From positions 3,032,001-3,096,000 of the forward strand of contig CP143946.1 in the NCBI GenBank assembly GCA_036419695.1: 64,000 bases of DNA, read 5' to 3'. Below, piece after piece: positions 1 through 8,663 of this stretch. Numbering within the stretch: the first letter of the stretch is position 1; every line of letters starts with the position of its first letter. The translations under genes were made by a program, and so were the position numbers. The notes below the pieces were generated by a model. It made no database searches and was not told where the DNA came from. It worked only from the letters and a program-made list of their open reading frames with translations. This DNA comes from [Clostridium] symbiosum. GTDB taxonomy: Bacteria > Bacillota > Clostridia > Lachnospirales > Lachnospiraceae.

Positions 1-22
1 TTCCGTACAATCACCAGTACAC

Positions 23-1123
23 TTACTTATTCTTTGAACGATAGTCGGTAAGGAACTCAACAAGCTTTCCGTGCAGTTCCGGATCTGCCTTATACTCTTC
101 TACGATCCAATCGTAAACAGGCGTACATGCTTCTGTAAAAGCGTCTATGTCAACATCATTCCATTTAACGCCCTGCTGCTCCAGGAACGTAATCATATCG
201 GCTTCATCTTCCTCTGCATGCTCCTGCTCCCAGATACCGGCCTCTACGCAGCACTCATCCAGAATATCTCTCCATTTTTTAGGAATGGACTGATAAACAT
301 CTTCTGCCATAAACAGCCAGCGTGTAGCGATAAAGTGGTTTGTATTGGCTACATTCTTTGTGTACTCATATGCGCCCGTATCTTTCAGAGTAGAAATGGA
401 ACCCTCAAAGCCGTTAACAACGCCGCTGGACATAGCGGAGATACACTCGGTAAAGCTCATAGGGGAAGGTGTTGCTCCCAGAGCGGTAATCGTCTGGATA
501 AACAGAGGGGACTCGGTGGATCGAAGAATCAGGCCATTCAAATCTGCCGGTTTTTCAACAACCTTGTTCGTACAAACACTTCTGAAACCAAAGGAGTAAT
601 GGGTATCCAGCACGTGGATGTTGAACTCTTTGGCAAGACGGTCATTTAAATCTTTTACAATATCTGTTTCCATAACAGCATTATACTCTTTGTTGGATGT
701 GTAAAGCATCGGTCCTACAAGTACATTAAAGTCACCTATGTAATCGGCAAAGTATGACGGTTCCTCAAGGCCCATCCAGATTGCTCCGTTATGTGCCTGC
801 TCTACGGATTCTCCATAGCAGTCGAGCTGGTTCTGTCCGTAATATTCAAGGACAATGTGGCCTTCTGTCCGCTCCTTTACTATCTCGGCGAGGTACTCGC
901 TGGCCTTGTAGTTCCACTCTGCCGGCTGGAACACGTTTGAAAACTTAATTGTAATCTGATAATCATCGGCTTCTTCATCCGAAACTTCCGCTTTTGGGGT
1001 CTCAGCCTCAGCCTCCGCTCCTCCTGTAGTTGGTGTACTGGCCGCCTGTTTTCCACTGCCGCCGCATGCGCTCAGCGAAAGCGCCATTGTAGATGCGAGA
1101 AGTATCGCAATTGCTTTTTTCAT
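23..1123 (-). CDS. TRAP transporter solute-binding lipoprotein (DctP family)
   Basis: Extracytoplasmic binding subunit of a tripartite ATP-independent (TRAP) transporter, 366 aa. The N-terminus is a lipoprotein signal (MKK, hydrophobic core, lipobox LSAC with Cys20) followed by a Gly/Ala/Glu-rich linker to about residue 50. The DctP core shows the ligand-arginine region around Arg201 (LILRSTESPLF), ALGATPSPMSF and GVVNGFEG (about 234-241), all typical of the family. The ATG follows AAGGAGG. The two membrane subunits are not in the window; since the gene reads toward the left edge they probably lie just beyond it. DctP ligands are usually carboxylates, but the substrate here cannot be read from sequence. 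Confidence 0.9.
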   Translation of the reverse strand: MKKAIAILLASTMALSLSACGGSGKQAASTPTTGGAEAEAETPKAEVSDEEADDYQITIKFSNVFQPAEWNYKASEYLAEIVKERTEGHIVLEYYGQNQLDCYGESVEQAHNGAIWMGLEEPSYFADYIGDFNVLVGPMLYTSNKEYNAVMETDIVKDLNDRLAKEFNIHVLDTHYSFGFRSVCTNKVVEKPADLNGLILRSTESPLFIQTITALGATPSPMSFTECISAMSSGVVNGFEGSISTLKDTGAYEYTKNVANTNHFIATRWLFMAEDVYQSIPKKWRDILDECCVEAGIWEQEHAEEDEADMITFLEQQGVKWNDVDIDAFTEACTPVYDWIVEEYKADPELHGKLVEFLTDYRSKNK

Positions 1124-1151
1124 AACAACCTCCTTGAGATATTTGATTAAA

Positions 1152-1167
1152 TTCAGGGAACCCTGAA
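1152..1167. promoter_or_regulatory. 16-bp palindrome just upstream of the TRAP gene
   Basis: TTCAGGG-aa-CCCTGAA has perfect 7-bp arms and lies about 30 bp before the TRAP start codon. It could be a repressor operator or a small mRNA hairpin near the ribosome site. No regulator is assigned. Confidence 0.35.
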
Positions 1168-1231
1168 ACTCCGTTTTTCAAAGACAGGGATACTTTAAGC
1201 CATCGGTTTCGCCTCCTTTTTTGCATAATAA

Positions 1232-1288
1232 AATGCAGCTCCTTCATAACAGTCCCTACCTCTGTGTAGACTGTCCCGAAGCTGCATT
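1232..1288 (-). other. Nested hairpin in the TRAP mRNA leader
   Basis: Outer arms AATGCAGCT / AGCTGCATT enclose inner arms ACAGTC / GACTGT, so a two-storey stem-loop forms. It lies between the predicted promoter at 1339-1367 and the TRAP start. On the minus strand the outer arm is followed by TTTATTAT, so it might act as a weak terminator or attenuator. No T-box or known riboswitch core was recognised. Confidence 0.4.
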
Positions 1289-1338
1289 GCTCATCTCTCA
1301 TTTGCAGAATATTTAGTTGCCTGTCTTCTAATAAATTA

Positions 1339-1367
1339 ATTCTATCACTTTTTTAACTCGCAATCAA
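1339..1367 (-). promoter_or_regulatory. Predicted promoter of the TRAP gene
   Basis: Read on the minus strand: -35 TTGATT (1362-1367), 17-bp spacer, -10 TAGAAT (1339-1344). The transcript would have a leader of about 200 nt containing the nested hairpin and the palindrome. Confidence 0.5.
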
Positions 1368-1570
1368 GTGTTTTTTATCTATTTTCCACACTTTTTTTGA
1401 TTTTCAATCGCATGTTCTGTGTATTTTATACAAATTGTGTGGAAATTTATGTCAGATGCCATCACAGCTTGTCTCTAACGCCTTCAGAAACTTTAGAGAA
1501 CTCTGCCGTATCCTTCCTGCCGACAGAATTGTGTTTGCGAAAAGCACAAGTTCAGAAAGGAATAAGCCGG

Positions 1571-1816
1571 ATGAAATGGAACAGCTTGTTCAGAAGACAG
1601 AATATGGATAATGAACTTATATTAAAAAGCAGGCTGAAAGAAGCACGAAGTGAAACAGGAATTTCTCAGGGAGAACTGGCAGCTCAGGTCGGTGTTTCCA
1701 GGCAGGCAATCAGCTATATTGAAACCGGCCAGTTTAATCTCACTGCAAAGCTTGCCCCCCTGCTTTGTATTGCATTAGATAAGAAATTTGAAGAGTTATT
1801 TTATTTTGAATCGTAA
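1571..1816 (+). CDS. Small XRE/Cro-type helix-turn-helix regulator
   Basis: An 81-residue DNA-binding protein that is almost entirely one HTH_3 domain: LKEARSETGISQGELAAQVG, then the recognition-helix segment VSRQAISYIETG, ending with the family-typical IALDKKFEELF. I place the start at ATG 1571 because AGAAAGGA lies 8 nt upstream; ATG 1604 (70 aa) is an alternative, and the frame is open further upstream without homologous sequence. It resembles the YozG-like stand-alone regulators. It is one of only two plus-strand genes in the first 58 kb and converges on argF; its target is unknown. Confidence 0.8.
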   Translation: MKWNSLFRRQNMDNELILKSRLKEARSETGISQGELAAQVGVSRQAISYIETGQFNLTAKLAPLLCIALDKKFEELFYFES

Positions 1817-1832
1817 TTTTTCCCCGAATGAA

Positions 1833-1870
1833 GAGAGCAGATCAGGCCATATCGGCCGGACTGCCCTCTT
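1833..1870. terminator. Hairpin between convergent XRE gene and argF
   Basis: Imperfect stem GAGAGCAG...CTGCCCTCT with an inner GGCC-GGCC pairing, between the stops of two converging genes. The flanks are only moderately T-rich, so this is a plausible rather than strong shared terminator. Confidence 0.45.
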
Positions 1871-1888
1871 TCTATTAAACAATATTCC

Positions 1889-2794
1889 TTATCTCATCAG
1901 CGTAACCATAACCGCCTTCTGCGCATGGAGCCGGTTCTCGGCCTCCTCAAAGATTTCATCCGCATGTTCCTCAAATATCTGATCCGTTATCTCCTGGCCG
2001 CGGTAAGCGGGCAGGCAGTGCTGTACCATGGCTCCCGGTTTTGCGGCGGCCATCAGTTTATCATTCAGCTGATATCCCTGGAAGGCCTTCATGCGCACTT
2101 CCTTCTCTTCCTCCTGTCCCATGGAGGCCCAGGTGTCCGTAATCACAATATCGGCATTTTCCACGGCCTTCACCGGATCATCGGTCAATGTAAATGCATC
2201 GCCGCAGCCGTTTGCAAATTCCAGAACCTGCTGATCCGGTCTGTAGCCTTCCGGCGTTGCGATGGAGACGTTCATCTTCATCTTTAGCCCTCCCACGATC
2301 AGGGAGTTTGCCATATTGTTACCGTCACCGATATAACAGAGTTTCAAACCTTCCAGCACACCGTACTTTTCGCGGATGGTCATCAGATCGGCCAGTACCT
2401 GGCAGGGATGGCAGAAATCGGTCAGGCCGTTGATAATCGGGATGGAACCATATCTTGCAAGATCCTCCACCTCTTTCTGTTCATAGGTGCGGATCATGAT
2501 TCCGTCCAGGTATCTCGACAGGACGCGGGCCGTGTCCTGGACCGGTTCGCCGCGGCCAATCTGCAGATCTCTGGAAGATAAAAACAACGCCTGGCCGCCC
2601 AGCTGGAAGATTCCCGTTTCAAAGGAAACCCTGGTTCTTGTGGAGGATTTCTGAAAAATCAGGCCGATTGATTTTCCCTCCAGAAGACGGTGGGTGATAT
2701 TGTGTTTTCTTTCATATTTAAGCTGATCCGCCAGATCGAGAATGGAAGTAATCTCCTCCGGCTGTAAGTCCAGCAGTTTTAATAAATGGTTCAT
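1889..2794 (-). CDS. argF: Ornithine carbamoyltransferase
   Basis: Joins carbamoyl phosphate and ornithine to give citrulline, in the cytoplasm. The carbamoyl-phosphate loop STRTR is at residues 51-55, the family block FCHPCQVLAD is in the middle, and the ornithine-side motif HCLPAYRGQEI is near the C-terminus. At 301 aa it is full length. It is the last gene of the arginine operon and its ATG overlaps the argD stop by 4 bp (ATGA), so the two are translationally coupled. The operon position and the absence of arginine deiminase or carbamate kinase genes favour the anabolic role. Confidence 0.95.
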   Translation of the reverse strand: MNHLLKLLDLQPEEITSILDLADQLKYERKHNITHRLLEGKSIGLIFQKSSTRTRVSFETGIFQLGGQALFLSSRDLQIGRGEPVQDTARVLSRYLDGIMIRTYEQKEVEDLARYGSIPIINGLTDFCHPCQVLADLMTIREKYGVLEGLKLCYIGDGNNMANSLIVGGLKMKMNVSIATPEGYRPDQQVLEFANGCGDAFTLTDDPVKAVENADIVITDTWASMGQEEEKEVRMKAFQGYQLNDKLMAAAKPGAMVQHCLPAYRGQEITDQIFEEHADEIFEEAENRLHAQKAVMVTLMR

Positions 2795-3975
2795 GCTCCG
2801 AATACCTCCTTCATAACTGCAACTGCGCTGTCCATCTCCTCATAGCTGATAACGAGAGGCGGAAGAAGGCGGATTGCCTCCTCGCCGGCCGTGAGCGCCA
2901 GCACGCCCTTTTCAAGCAGCTGGTTGACCAGAGAAGCGCGTATTTCTTTATCCACAACGATTCCGAGCATCAGCCCCATGCCTCTGACCGTCTTTACCTT
3001 TGAAGAGCCGAGTGACTGGATGGAATTTTTCAGATATTCGCCTTTTTCCCGTACCTCTTTCAAAAATTCCGGTTTATTTACGATGGAAAGCACCGTCTGT
3101 GCCGCTGTACAGCAGAACGGGTTGCCTCCGAATGTCGTTCCGTGGGTGCCTGCGCCCAGTACATCCGCACATTTCTCCGACGCCATAACCGCGCCGACCG
3201 GCACGCCGCCGCCGAGTCCCTTTGCCATACTCACCGCATCCGGTTTGATCCCGTACTGCTCATAACAGAACAGGCTGCCGGTACGGCCGATACCGGTCTG
3301 GACCTCATCGATTAAGAAGAGAATGTCTTTTTCCTTACAGATAGCTGCCGCCTGCTGCACATATTCCCGATCCAGGGGCAGGACTCCACCCTCTCCCTGA
3401 ATCATTTCCATCATAACGGCACAGACGGAATCATCGATTTTTGACTTTAAATCCTCTATGTCGTTGGCCGCGGCGTAATCAAACCCTTCGGTAAAAGGGA
3501 AGAAATACTGATGGAATTTTTCCTGGCCGGTTGCCTTGAGCGTTGTCACGGTACGCCCGTGGAAGGACTGTTTGAGTGTGATAATCTTGTTTCTTCCCTC
3601 CCCGTATTTATCAAAGGAATATTTCCTGGCAAGTTTGATCATTCCTTCGTTGGCCTCCGCCCCGGAGTTGGAAAAGAATATTTTTCCCATTTCACAGGAG
3701 GTAACAAGTTCTTTCGCCACCTGTACCATCGGTTCCGTCAGATAAAGGTTGGAGGCGTGCATCAGCTTATGCGCCTGGACGGTCAATGCATCCACCAGCG
3801 CCGCGTTGTCATGGCCCAGGCTGTTGACACCGATTCCGGATGTCATGTCGATGTATTTTTTTCCTTCGGTATCCCAGAGAGTGGCTCCTTTTCCATGGTC
3901 AAGTGCAACCGGAAAACGTCCGTATGTATGCATTAAATAGAGCTGTTCCTCGTCTTTTAGTTCCTGATATGTCAT
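2791..3975 (-). CDS. argD: Acetylornithine aminotransferase
   Basis: Class III PLP aminotransferase that converts N-acetylglutamate semialdehyde to N-acetylornithine using glutamate. PLP lysine is Lys252 in SMAKGLGGGVPVG; the LIDEVQTGIGRTG block and the FSNSGAEANEGMIKLAR phosphate-binding region are intact. 394 aa is the normal length. It sits between argB (39-bp gap) and argF (4-bp overlap). Confidence 0.95.
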   Translation of the reverse strand: MTYQELKDEEQLYLMHTYGRFPVALDHGKGATLWDTEGKKYIDMTSGIGVNSLGHDNAALVDALTVQAHKLMHASNLYLTEPMVQVAKELVTSCEMGKIFFSNSGAEANEGMIKLARKYSFDKYGEGRNKIITLKQSFHGRTVTTLKATGQEKFHQYFFPFTEGFDYAAANDIEDLKSKIDDSVCAVMMEMIQGEGGVLPLDREYVQQAAAICKEKDILFLIDEVQTGIGRTGSLFCYEQYGIKPDAVSMAKGLGGGVPVGAVMASEKCADVLGAGTHGTTFGGNPFCCTAAQTVLSIVNKPEFLKEVREKGEYLKNSIQSLGSSKVKTVRGMGLMLGIVVDKEIRASLVNQLLEKGVLALTAGEEAIRLLPPLVISYEEMDSAVAVMKEVFGA

Positions 3976-4014
3976 AATCTGTTCTTCCTCCTGCCTTTTC
4001 CTGCCTTCCCCGTC

Positions 4015-4884
4015 CTATGAGAACATGGTTCCAACGCCGTCTTTGCTGAGCAGCTCGATGAGAATCGAATGCGGGACACGTCCGTCCTGGATATTGGCTC
4101 TCTCAACTCCCTGACGCACCGCCTCGACGCAGCAATCCACCTTGGGGATCATGCCTCCCGATATAATGCCCGATTTAACAAGTGCCGGTACCTCCGATAC
4201 CTTGAGTTTGGGAATTAACGTGGTGTCATCCCCCGGCTCCCTCATCAGTCCCCTCACATCGGTCAGCAGAATCAGTTTTTTCGCTTTCAGCGCCACGGCC
4301 AGCTTCTCCGCCGCCGTATCCGCGTTAATATTGTAATTGGTTTCCTCGTCGACTCCGGCCGCCACCGATGAGACAACGGGGATATATCCTTCCGACAGCA
4401 TGTCGAGAACCAGTTTCTCATTCACCTCGGTTATCTCGCCGACATATCCGTATTCCGTGCCGTCGGGATCCTGCAGACGCACCGCCTTAAACAGGCCGCC
4501 GTCCATTCCTCCGAGACCGACGCCTTTGCCGCCCGCTTTTTCAAGCAGGGATACAAGGTTTTTATTGACCTTGCCGCAGAGGATCATCTGGACGATATCC
4601 ATCGTCTCCCCGTCCGTATAACGGAGTCCTTTGACGAATTTAGACTCTTTGCCGATTTTCTTCAGCATATCGGATATCTCCGGGCCTCCGCCGTGGACGA
4701 GAACCACCTTGATTCCCACCAGATTTAAAAGGACGATATCCTGGATCACCGCTTCCTTCAGCTCTTCATTGATCATCGCATTGCCGCCGTATTTTACCAC
4801 AATGATCTGACCGGCATATTCCTGGATATACGGCAGCGCTTCCACCAGGATTCCGGCTCTTGTTTCAGGGGTTAAATTCATCAT
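4015..4884 (-). CDS. argB: Acetylglutamate kinase
   Basis: Phosphorylates N-acetylglutamate. Motifs: VVKYGGNAM (Lys31), LVHGGGPEI and a glycine-rich GLGGMDGG. The roughly 25-residue N-terminal helix before the kinase core (LTPETRAGILVEALPYI) is the feature that, in this family, goes with hexamer formation and arginine feedback inhibition; arginine sensitivity is therefore inferred. The start overlaps the argJ stop by 4 bp. Confidence 0.95.
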   Translation of the reverse strand: MMNLTPETRAGILVEALPYIQEYAGQIIVVKYGGNAMINEELKEAVIQDIVLLNLVGIKVVLVHGGGPEISDMLKKIGKESKFVKGLRYTDGETMDIVQMILCGKVNKNLVSLLEKAGGKGVGLGGMDGGLFKAVRLQDPDGTEYGYVGEITEVNEKLVLDMLSEGYIPVVSSVAAGVDEETNYNINADTAAEKLAVALKAKKLILLTDVRGLMREPGDDTTLIPKLKVSEVPALVKSGIISGGMIPKVDCCVEAVRQGVERANIQDGRVPHSILIELLSKDGVGTMFS

Positions 4885-6089
4885 GTCCGATAATCTCCGT
4901 TTATTTTCACATAGTCATAAGTCAGGTCGCAGCCCCAGCATGTTACCTTGCCGTCGCCTTCCTTCAGCGTCACATTAATTTCCACTTCCTCTTCACTCAG
5001 TATCTTCTTCGCCGTCTCTTCGCTGAAATCAAGCCCTCTGCCTTTTTCACAGACCGCAATGCTGCCCGCTTTGGAGGCAAATTCCACCGTCACCTCTTCG
5101 GTGTTAAACGGTGCGCCCGAGTAGCCCATGGCGCAGAGCACACGGCCCCAGTTGGCGTCGGAACCGAACATTGCGGCCTTCACCAGTGAGGAAGAACAGA
5201 TGGCTTTGCTGAGCAGTTCCGCCGTTTCTTCATCTAAAGCCCCGGCAACGGTACAGGTCATCAGTTTGCTGGCGCCCTCTCCGTCCCCCGCAATCTTGCG
5301 GGCCAGGTCTTCCGTAACCGCATGGAGGGCCTCACAGAATGCATCGAAGTTTTTGCCCTCCTGTGTGATTGTTTCATTGCCCGCCATTCCGTTTGCCAGA
5401 ACGGTGCACATATCGTTGGTGGAGGTATCTCCGTCAACCGTGACGCGGTTAAATGTCTTCTTCACATCCGCCTTCAGCGCTTTCTGTATCATCTCCGGTG
5501 AAATGGCGCAGTCGGTTGTGATGAAGGACAGCATGGTCCCCATATTCGGATGGATCATGCCGGAACCCTTGCAGATTCCGCCGATACGGCAGACCGTCCC
5601 CTCTATCTCAAATTCCACCGAGGCGGTTTTCACCTTGGTGTCCGTCGTCATGATCGCCTCTGCGGCGGCCAGGGAATTGTCGTATTTCATTTCCATATTT
5701 CCGGCATTTTCTTCAATGCATTCCACATTCAACGTCTGGCCGATTACACCGGTGGATGCCACAATGACGTCCTCTAACGGAACATTGAGCGCTCTAGCCG
5801 CGGCCATTGCCTCTCTTCTGGCATTCTCGATTCCGAACGGTGCACAGGCGTTGGCATTGCCGGAATTGACAATCACCGCCCTGGCTTTTCCGTTTTTAAG
5901 ATGCTCCATTGTCAGAAGAATCGGGGCCGCTTTGACACGGTTTGTCGTATATACCGCCGCGGCGCTGCATTCGCAGTCGGAAAGAATCATCGCCAGGTCC
6001 TTCTTGGTCTGGGATTTTCTGATTCCGCAGCGCATTGCCCCCGCTTTAAATCCCTTTGCCGCGCAAACGCCGCCATCTATGATTTTCAT
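4881..6089 (-). CDS. argJ: Bifunctional ornithine acetyltransferase / N-acetylglutamate synthase
   Basis: Recycles the acetyl group from N-acetylornithine to glutamate and may also prime the cycle from acetyl-CoA, which would explain why no argA or argE is present. 402 aa. ArgJ cleaves itself before a conserved threonine; here the site is PNMGTML with Thr185, so the scissile bond would be Gly-Thr where Ala-Thr is more usual. KGSGMI and VDGDTSTND, both characteristic, are present. A plus-strand open frame covers much of the gene and is judged a shadow. Confidence 0.95.
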   Translation of the reverse strand: MKIIDGGVCAAKGFKAGAMRCGIRKSQTKKDLAMILSDCECSAAAVYTTNRVKAAPILLTMEHLKNGKARAVIVNSGNANACAPFGIENARREAMAAARALNVPLEDVIVASTGVIGQTLNVECIEENAGNMEMKYDNSLAAAEAIMTTDTKVKTASVEFEIEGTVCRIGGICKGSGMIHPNMGTMLSFITTDCAISPEMIQKALKADVKKTFNRVTVDGDTSTNDMCTVLANGMAGNETITQEGKNFDAFCEALHAVTEDLARKIAGDGEGASKLMTCTVAGALDEETAELLSKAICSSSLVKAAMFGSDANWGRVLCAMGYSGAPFNTEEVTVEFASKAGSIAVCEKGRGLDFSEETAKKILSEEEVEINVTLKEGDGKVTCWGCDLTYDYVKINGDYRT

Positions 6090-6126
6090 ATTCTAAGCTC
6101 CTCCTCATAACACTAAAAAAAGTTAA

Positions 6127-7077
6127 TCAATCCGGCTGTTTCAGGTTCAGCCCTCTTGTCTCTTCGAATCCAAGCATCAGGTTCATGTTCTGCACGGCCG
6201 CTCCCGAGGCTCCCTTTCCCAGGTTGTCGAACAGGGCCGTGATGATCGTCTGGCCGTCGTGGCCGTTCACAATCAGTTCCAGGCTGTCAAACCCCGCCAT
6301 CGTTCCGGCTGCAATCATGCCGTCGTATCCGAAGGGATGCACTTTTATCATCTTCTGCCCTGCATAGTGGGTGGAAAGCGCCGCATGGATCTCCTCCGCC
6401 GTCACCTTCCCGTTCAACATCCCATTCTGAAGCATCACGGTCACAGCCATTCCCTTATAGTAATCATCAACGACGGGACAGAATACCGGGGGACTGTCAA
6501 GTCCACATAGTTTCTGCATCTCCGGCAGATGTTTATGTTTCAGGTTCAGGCCGTATACTCTTGGGGTTTTGTAAAGCTCCGGTTTCCCGGGTGACTCATA
6601 CTCCGCTATCATCTTCTTTCCGCCGCCGGAGTATCCGGTCAGGGAAAACGCGGTCAGAGGATAACCGGCCGGGATGATTCCCATGGCCGTCAGAGGGTAG
6701 ACCGCCGTAATAAAACCCGTCGCATGGCAGCCGGGGTTGGCAACCCGTTTTGAAGCTTCCACCAGTTTCCGATGCCCCGGTGAAAGTTCCGGCAGGCCGT
6801 AGGCCCATCCGTCCGCCGTCCTGTGGGCAGTGGAAGCGTCGATAATACGGGTATCCGGACTGTCGGCCAGTTCCACCGCCTGCACCGCAGCCGCATCCGG
6901 CAGACACAGGAAAACGATGTCGGCCCGGTTAATCAGCTTTTTTCTCTCTTCCGTATCTTTCCTCTTCTCCTCATCTATCAGAAGAAGTTCAATATCATCG
7001 CGATCCGCCAGGCGGTCATAAATCTGAAGGCCTGTCGTTCCTTCTTTTCCGTCTATATATACTTTTGGCTTACACAT
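6127..7077 (-). CDS. argC: N-acetyl-gamma-glutamyl-phosphate reductase, type 2
   Basis: NADPH-dependent reductase giving N-acetylglutamate semialdehyde. The start VYIDGKEGTTGLQI and the total of 316 aa identify the shorter type 2 ArgC; the catalytic cysteine is Cys117 in ANPGC. The start at 7077 is preferred over an upstream in-frame start at 7209 because the upstream 44 residues are basic, unlike the family, and overlap argH, whereas GGAAGGAAAAAGG stands before ATG 7077. It lies 37 bp before argJ. Confidence 0.93.
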   Translation of the reverse strand: MCKPKVYIDGKEGTTGLQIYDRLADRDDIELLLIDEEKRKDTEERKKLINRADIVFLCLPDAAAVQAVELADSPDTRIIDASTAHRTADGWAYGLPELSPGHRKLVEASKRVANPGCHATGFITAVYPLTAMGIIPAGYPLTAFSLTGYSGGGKKMIAEYESPGKPELYKTPRVYGLNLKHKHLPEMQKLCGLDSPPVFCPVVDDYYKGMAVTVMLQNGMLNGKVTAEEIHAALSTHYAGQKMIKVHPFGYDGMIAAGTMAGFDSLELIVNGHDGQTIITALFDNLGKGASGAAVQNMNLMLGFEETRGLNLKQPD

Positions 7078-7177
7078 AAATCCTTTTTCCTTCCTCACAC
7101 CAGTACTCTGTTTTCCGGGTTCATGCGGAACGCGGGCTTTTCGCGGGCTTTTATGCCTGCGGGCCTTAAAGAGCCCG

Positions 7178-8563
7178 TCAGTTTTCCCGCTCTGTGATAA
7201 AACGCTCAATCACCGCAATCTGGCGCGACACTTCCTCCGGTGAAGGCCCTCCCGTCACATTTCTGCCTTTCACGCACGTTTTCAGATCGATGGCCGTATA
7301 GATATCTTCATCAAACAGTTCCGAATGCTCCCTGTATTCCTCCAGGGTCAAATCCATCAGTGACTTCTCCTGTTTCACGCATTCCGCCACCAGGCAGCCG
7401 ACCGTCTTGTAGGCATCCCGAAACGGCATTCCCTTCTTCGTCAGGTAATCGGCGCAGTCCGTGGCATTGATAAATCCCCGGAGGGCCGCTTTCTTCATAT
7501 TATCTTTACAGAGTTCCATCGTCGCAAACATCGGGGTCAGGACTCGCAGGCACTGTTTCACGGTGTCGATGGCGTCAAACACGGCCTCCTTGTCTTCCTG
7601 CATGTCTTTGTTGTATGCCAAGGGAATTCCCTTTAACACCGTAAGGAGTGTCATAAGGGAACCGTAAACGCGGCCTGTCTTGCCCCTTACCAGTTCGCAG
7701 ACATCGGGATTCTTCTTTTGCGGCATAATCGAGGAGCCTGTGGAGAACGCATCATCCAGCTCCACAAATTTGAATTCCCAGGAGCACCATGCGATAATCT
7801 CCTCCGAAAACCGGGACAGATGCATCATGAGTATAGAAAGTGCAGAACAAAGCTCCACACAGTAATCGCGGTCGGACACGCCGTCCAGGGAGTTATCCGT
7901 CACTCCGGCAAATCCCAGCTGTTCCCGCACAAAATCTCGGTCGATAGGGTAGGTTGTGGAGGCCAGCGCCCCGGAACCAAGGGGCATGTCGTCCATTCCT
8001 TCCAGGCAGTTTTCCAGGCGGATGATATCGCGCTTCATCATATTGGCGTAAGCCATCATATAGTGGCCGAATGTCACCGGCTGCGCCCTTTGGAGATGGG
8101 TGTATCCCGGCATTACCGTGTCCAGGTTCTTTTTGGAACTGTCGCAGAGCGCTTCCATAAAATTCAGAATCAGCTTCTTTATCTCGCCGATCTCTTTTTT
8201 TACGTAGAGACGCATGTCGAGCGCCACCTGATCGTTCCGGGAACGGGCGGTGTGGAGACGTTTTCCCGCATCCCCGATCCGCTCCGTTAAAATCTGTTCC
8301 ATCGCCATATGGATATCTTCATATTCGGCCGTGAACTGAATTTTTCCCGCCTCGATATCTTTTAAAATTCCTTTTAAACCTTCTATTATTTTGTCGGATT
8401 CCTCTTTTTCAATAATTCCCTGCTTTCCCAGCATGGCCGCATGGGCCATGGAGCCGGTGATGTCTTCTTTATAAAGACGGCAGTCAAAGGAAATGGAGGA
8501 ATTAAAATCATTTACTTCCAGATCCGTCTCTTTCCCGAAACGCCCTGCCCATAACTTTGCCAT
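7178..8563 (-). CDS. argH: Argininosuccinate lyase
   Basis: Splits argininosuccinate into arginine and fumarate. The fumarase/aspartase signature GSSIMPQKKNP occupies residues 276-286 and includes the mobile catalytic loop serine; THLQRAQP is also present. I chose MAKLWAGRF at 8563 (461 aa) because that is the family's usual start and AGGGAG precedes it. A 100-bp gap to argG holds a stem-loop, and a 100-bp gap separates it from argC, so these are the loosest junctions of the operon. Confidence 0.95.
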   Translation of the reverse strand: MAKLWAGRFGKETDLEVNDFNSSISFDCRLYKEDITGSMAHAAMLGKQGIIEKEESDKIIEGLKGILKDIEAGKIQFTAEYEDIHMAMEQILTERIGDAGKRLHTARSRNDQVALDMRLYVKKEIGEIKKLILNFMEALCDSSKKNLDTVMPGYTHLQRAQPVTFGHYMMAYANMMKRDIIRLENCLEGMDDMPLGSGALASTTYPIDRDFVREQLGFAGVTDNSLDGVSDRDYCVELCSALSILMMHLSRFSEEIIAWCSWEFKFVELDDAFSTGSSIMPQKKNPDVCELVRGKTGRVYGSLMTLLTVLKGIPLAYNKDMQEDKEAVFDAIDTVKQCLRVLTPMFATMELCKDNMKKAALRGFINATDCADYLTKKGMPFRDAYKTVGCLVAECVKQEKSLMDLTLEEYREHSELFDEDIYTAIDLKTCVKGRNVTGGPSPEEVSRQIAVIERFITEREN

Positions 8564-8592
8564 TGTATATTGGACTCCCTTCATCGAATTGA

Positions 8593-8636
8593 TGCCGTCT
8601 TAAGCTTCAGCGGAAACTGCTGCGCCTCAGACGGCA
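8593..8636 (-). other. Intercistronic stem-loop between argG and argH
   Basis: Perfect arms TGCCGTCT (8593-8600) and AGACGGCA (8629-8636) enclose a loop with a smaller CAGC/GCTG pairing. There is no U-tract, so an mRNA-processing or stability element is more likely than full termination. Confidence 0.4.
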
Positions 8637-8663
8637 GCCAATGATTTTTTACTCTGTATCTTT

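Noticed and set aside
1130..1340. T-box or known riboswitch in the TRAP leader
   Set aside because: No T-box GGTGGNACC core or other class signature; only simple nested stems are visible.
5128..6096. Plus-strand open frame of 322 codons opposite argJ
   Set aside because: Low-complexity Ser/Ala/Pro translation with no domain; lies exactly opposite a well-supported gene and reflects its codon bias.
7078..7209. Longer argC start
   Set aside because: Adds a basic tail that overlaps argH; the type 2 ArgC start and a good ribosome site are at 7077.
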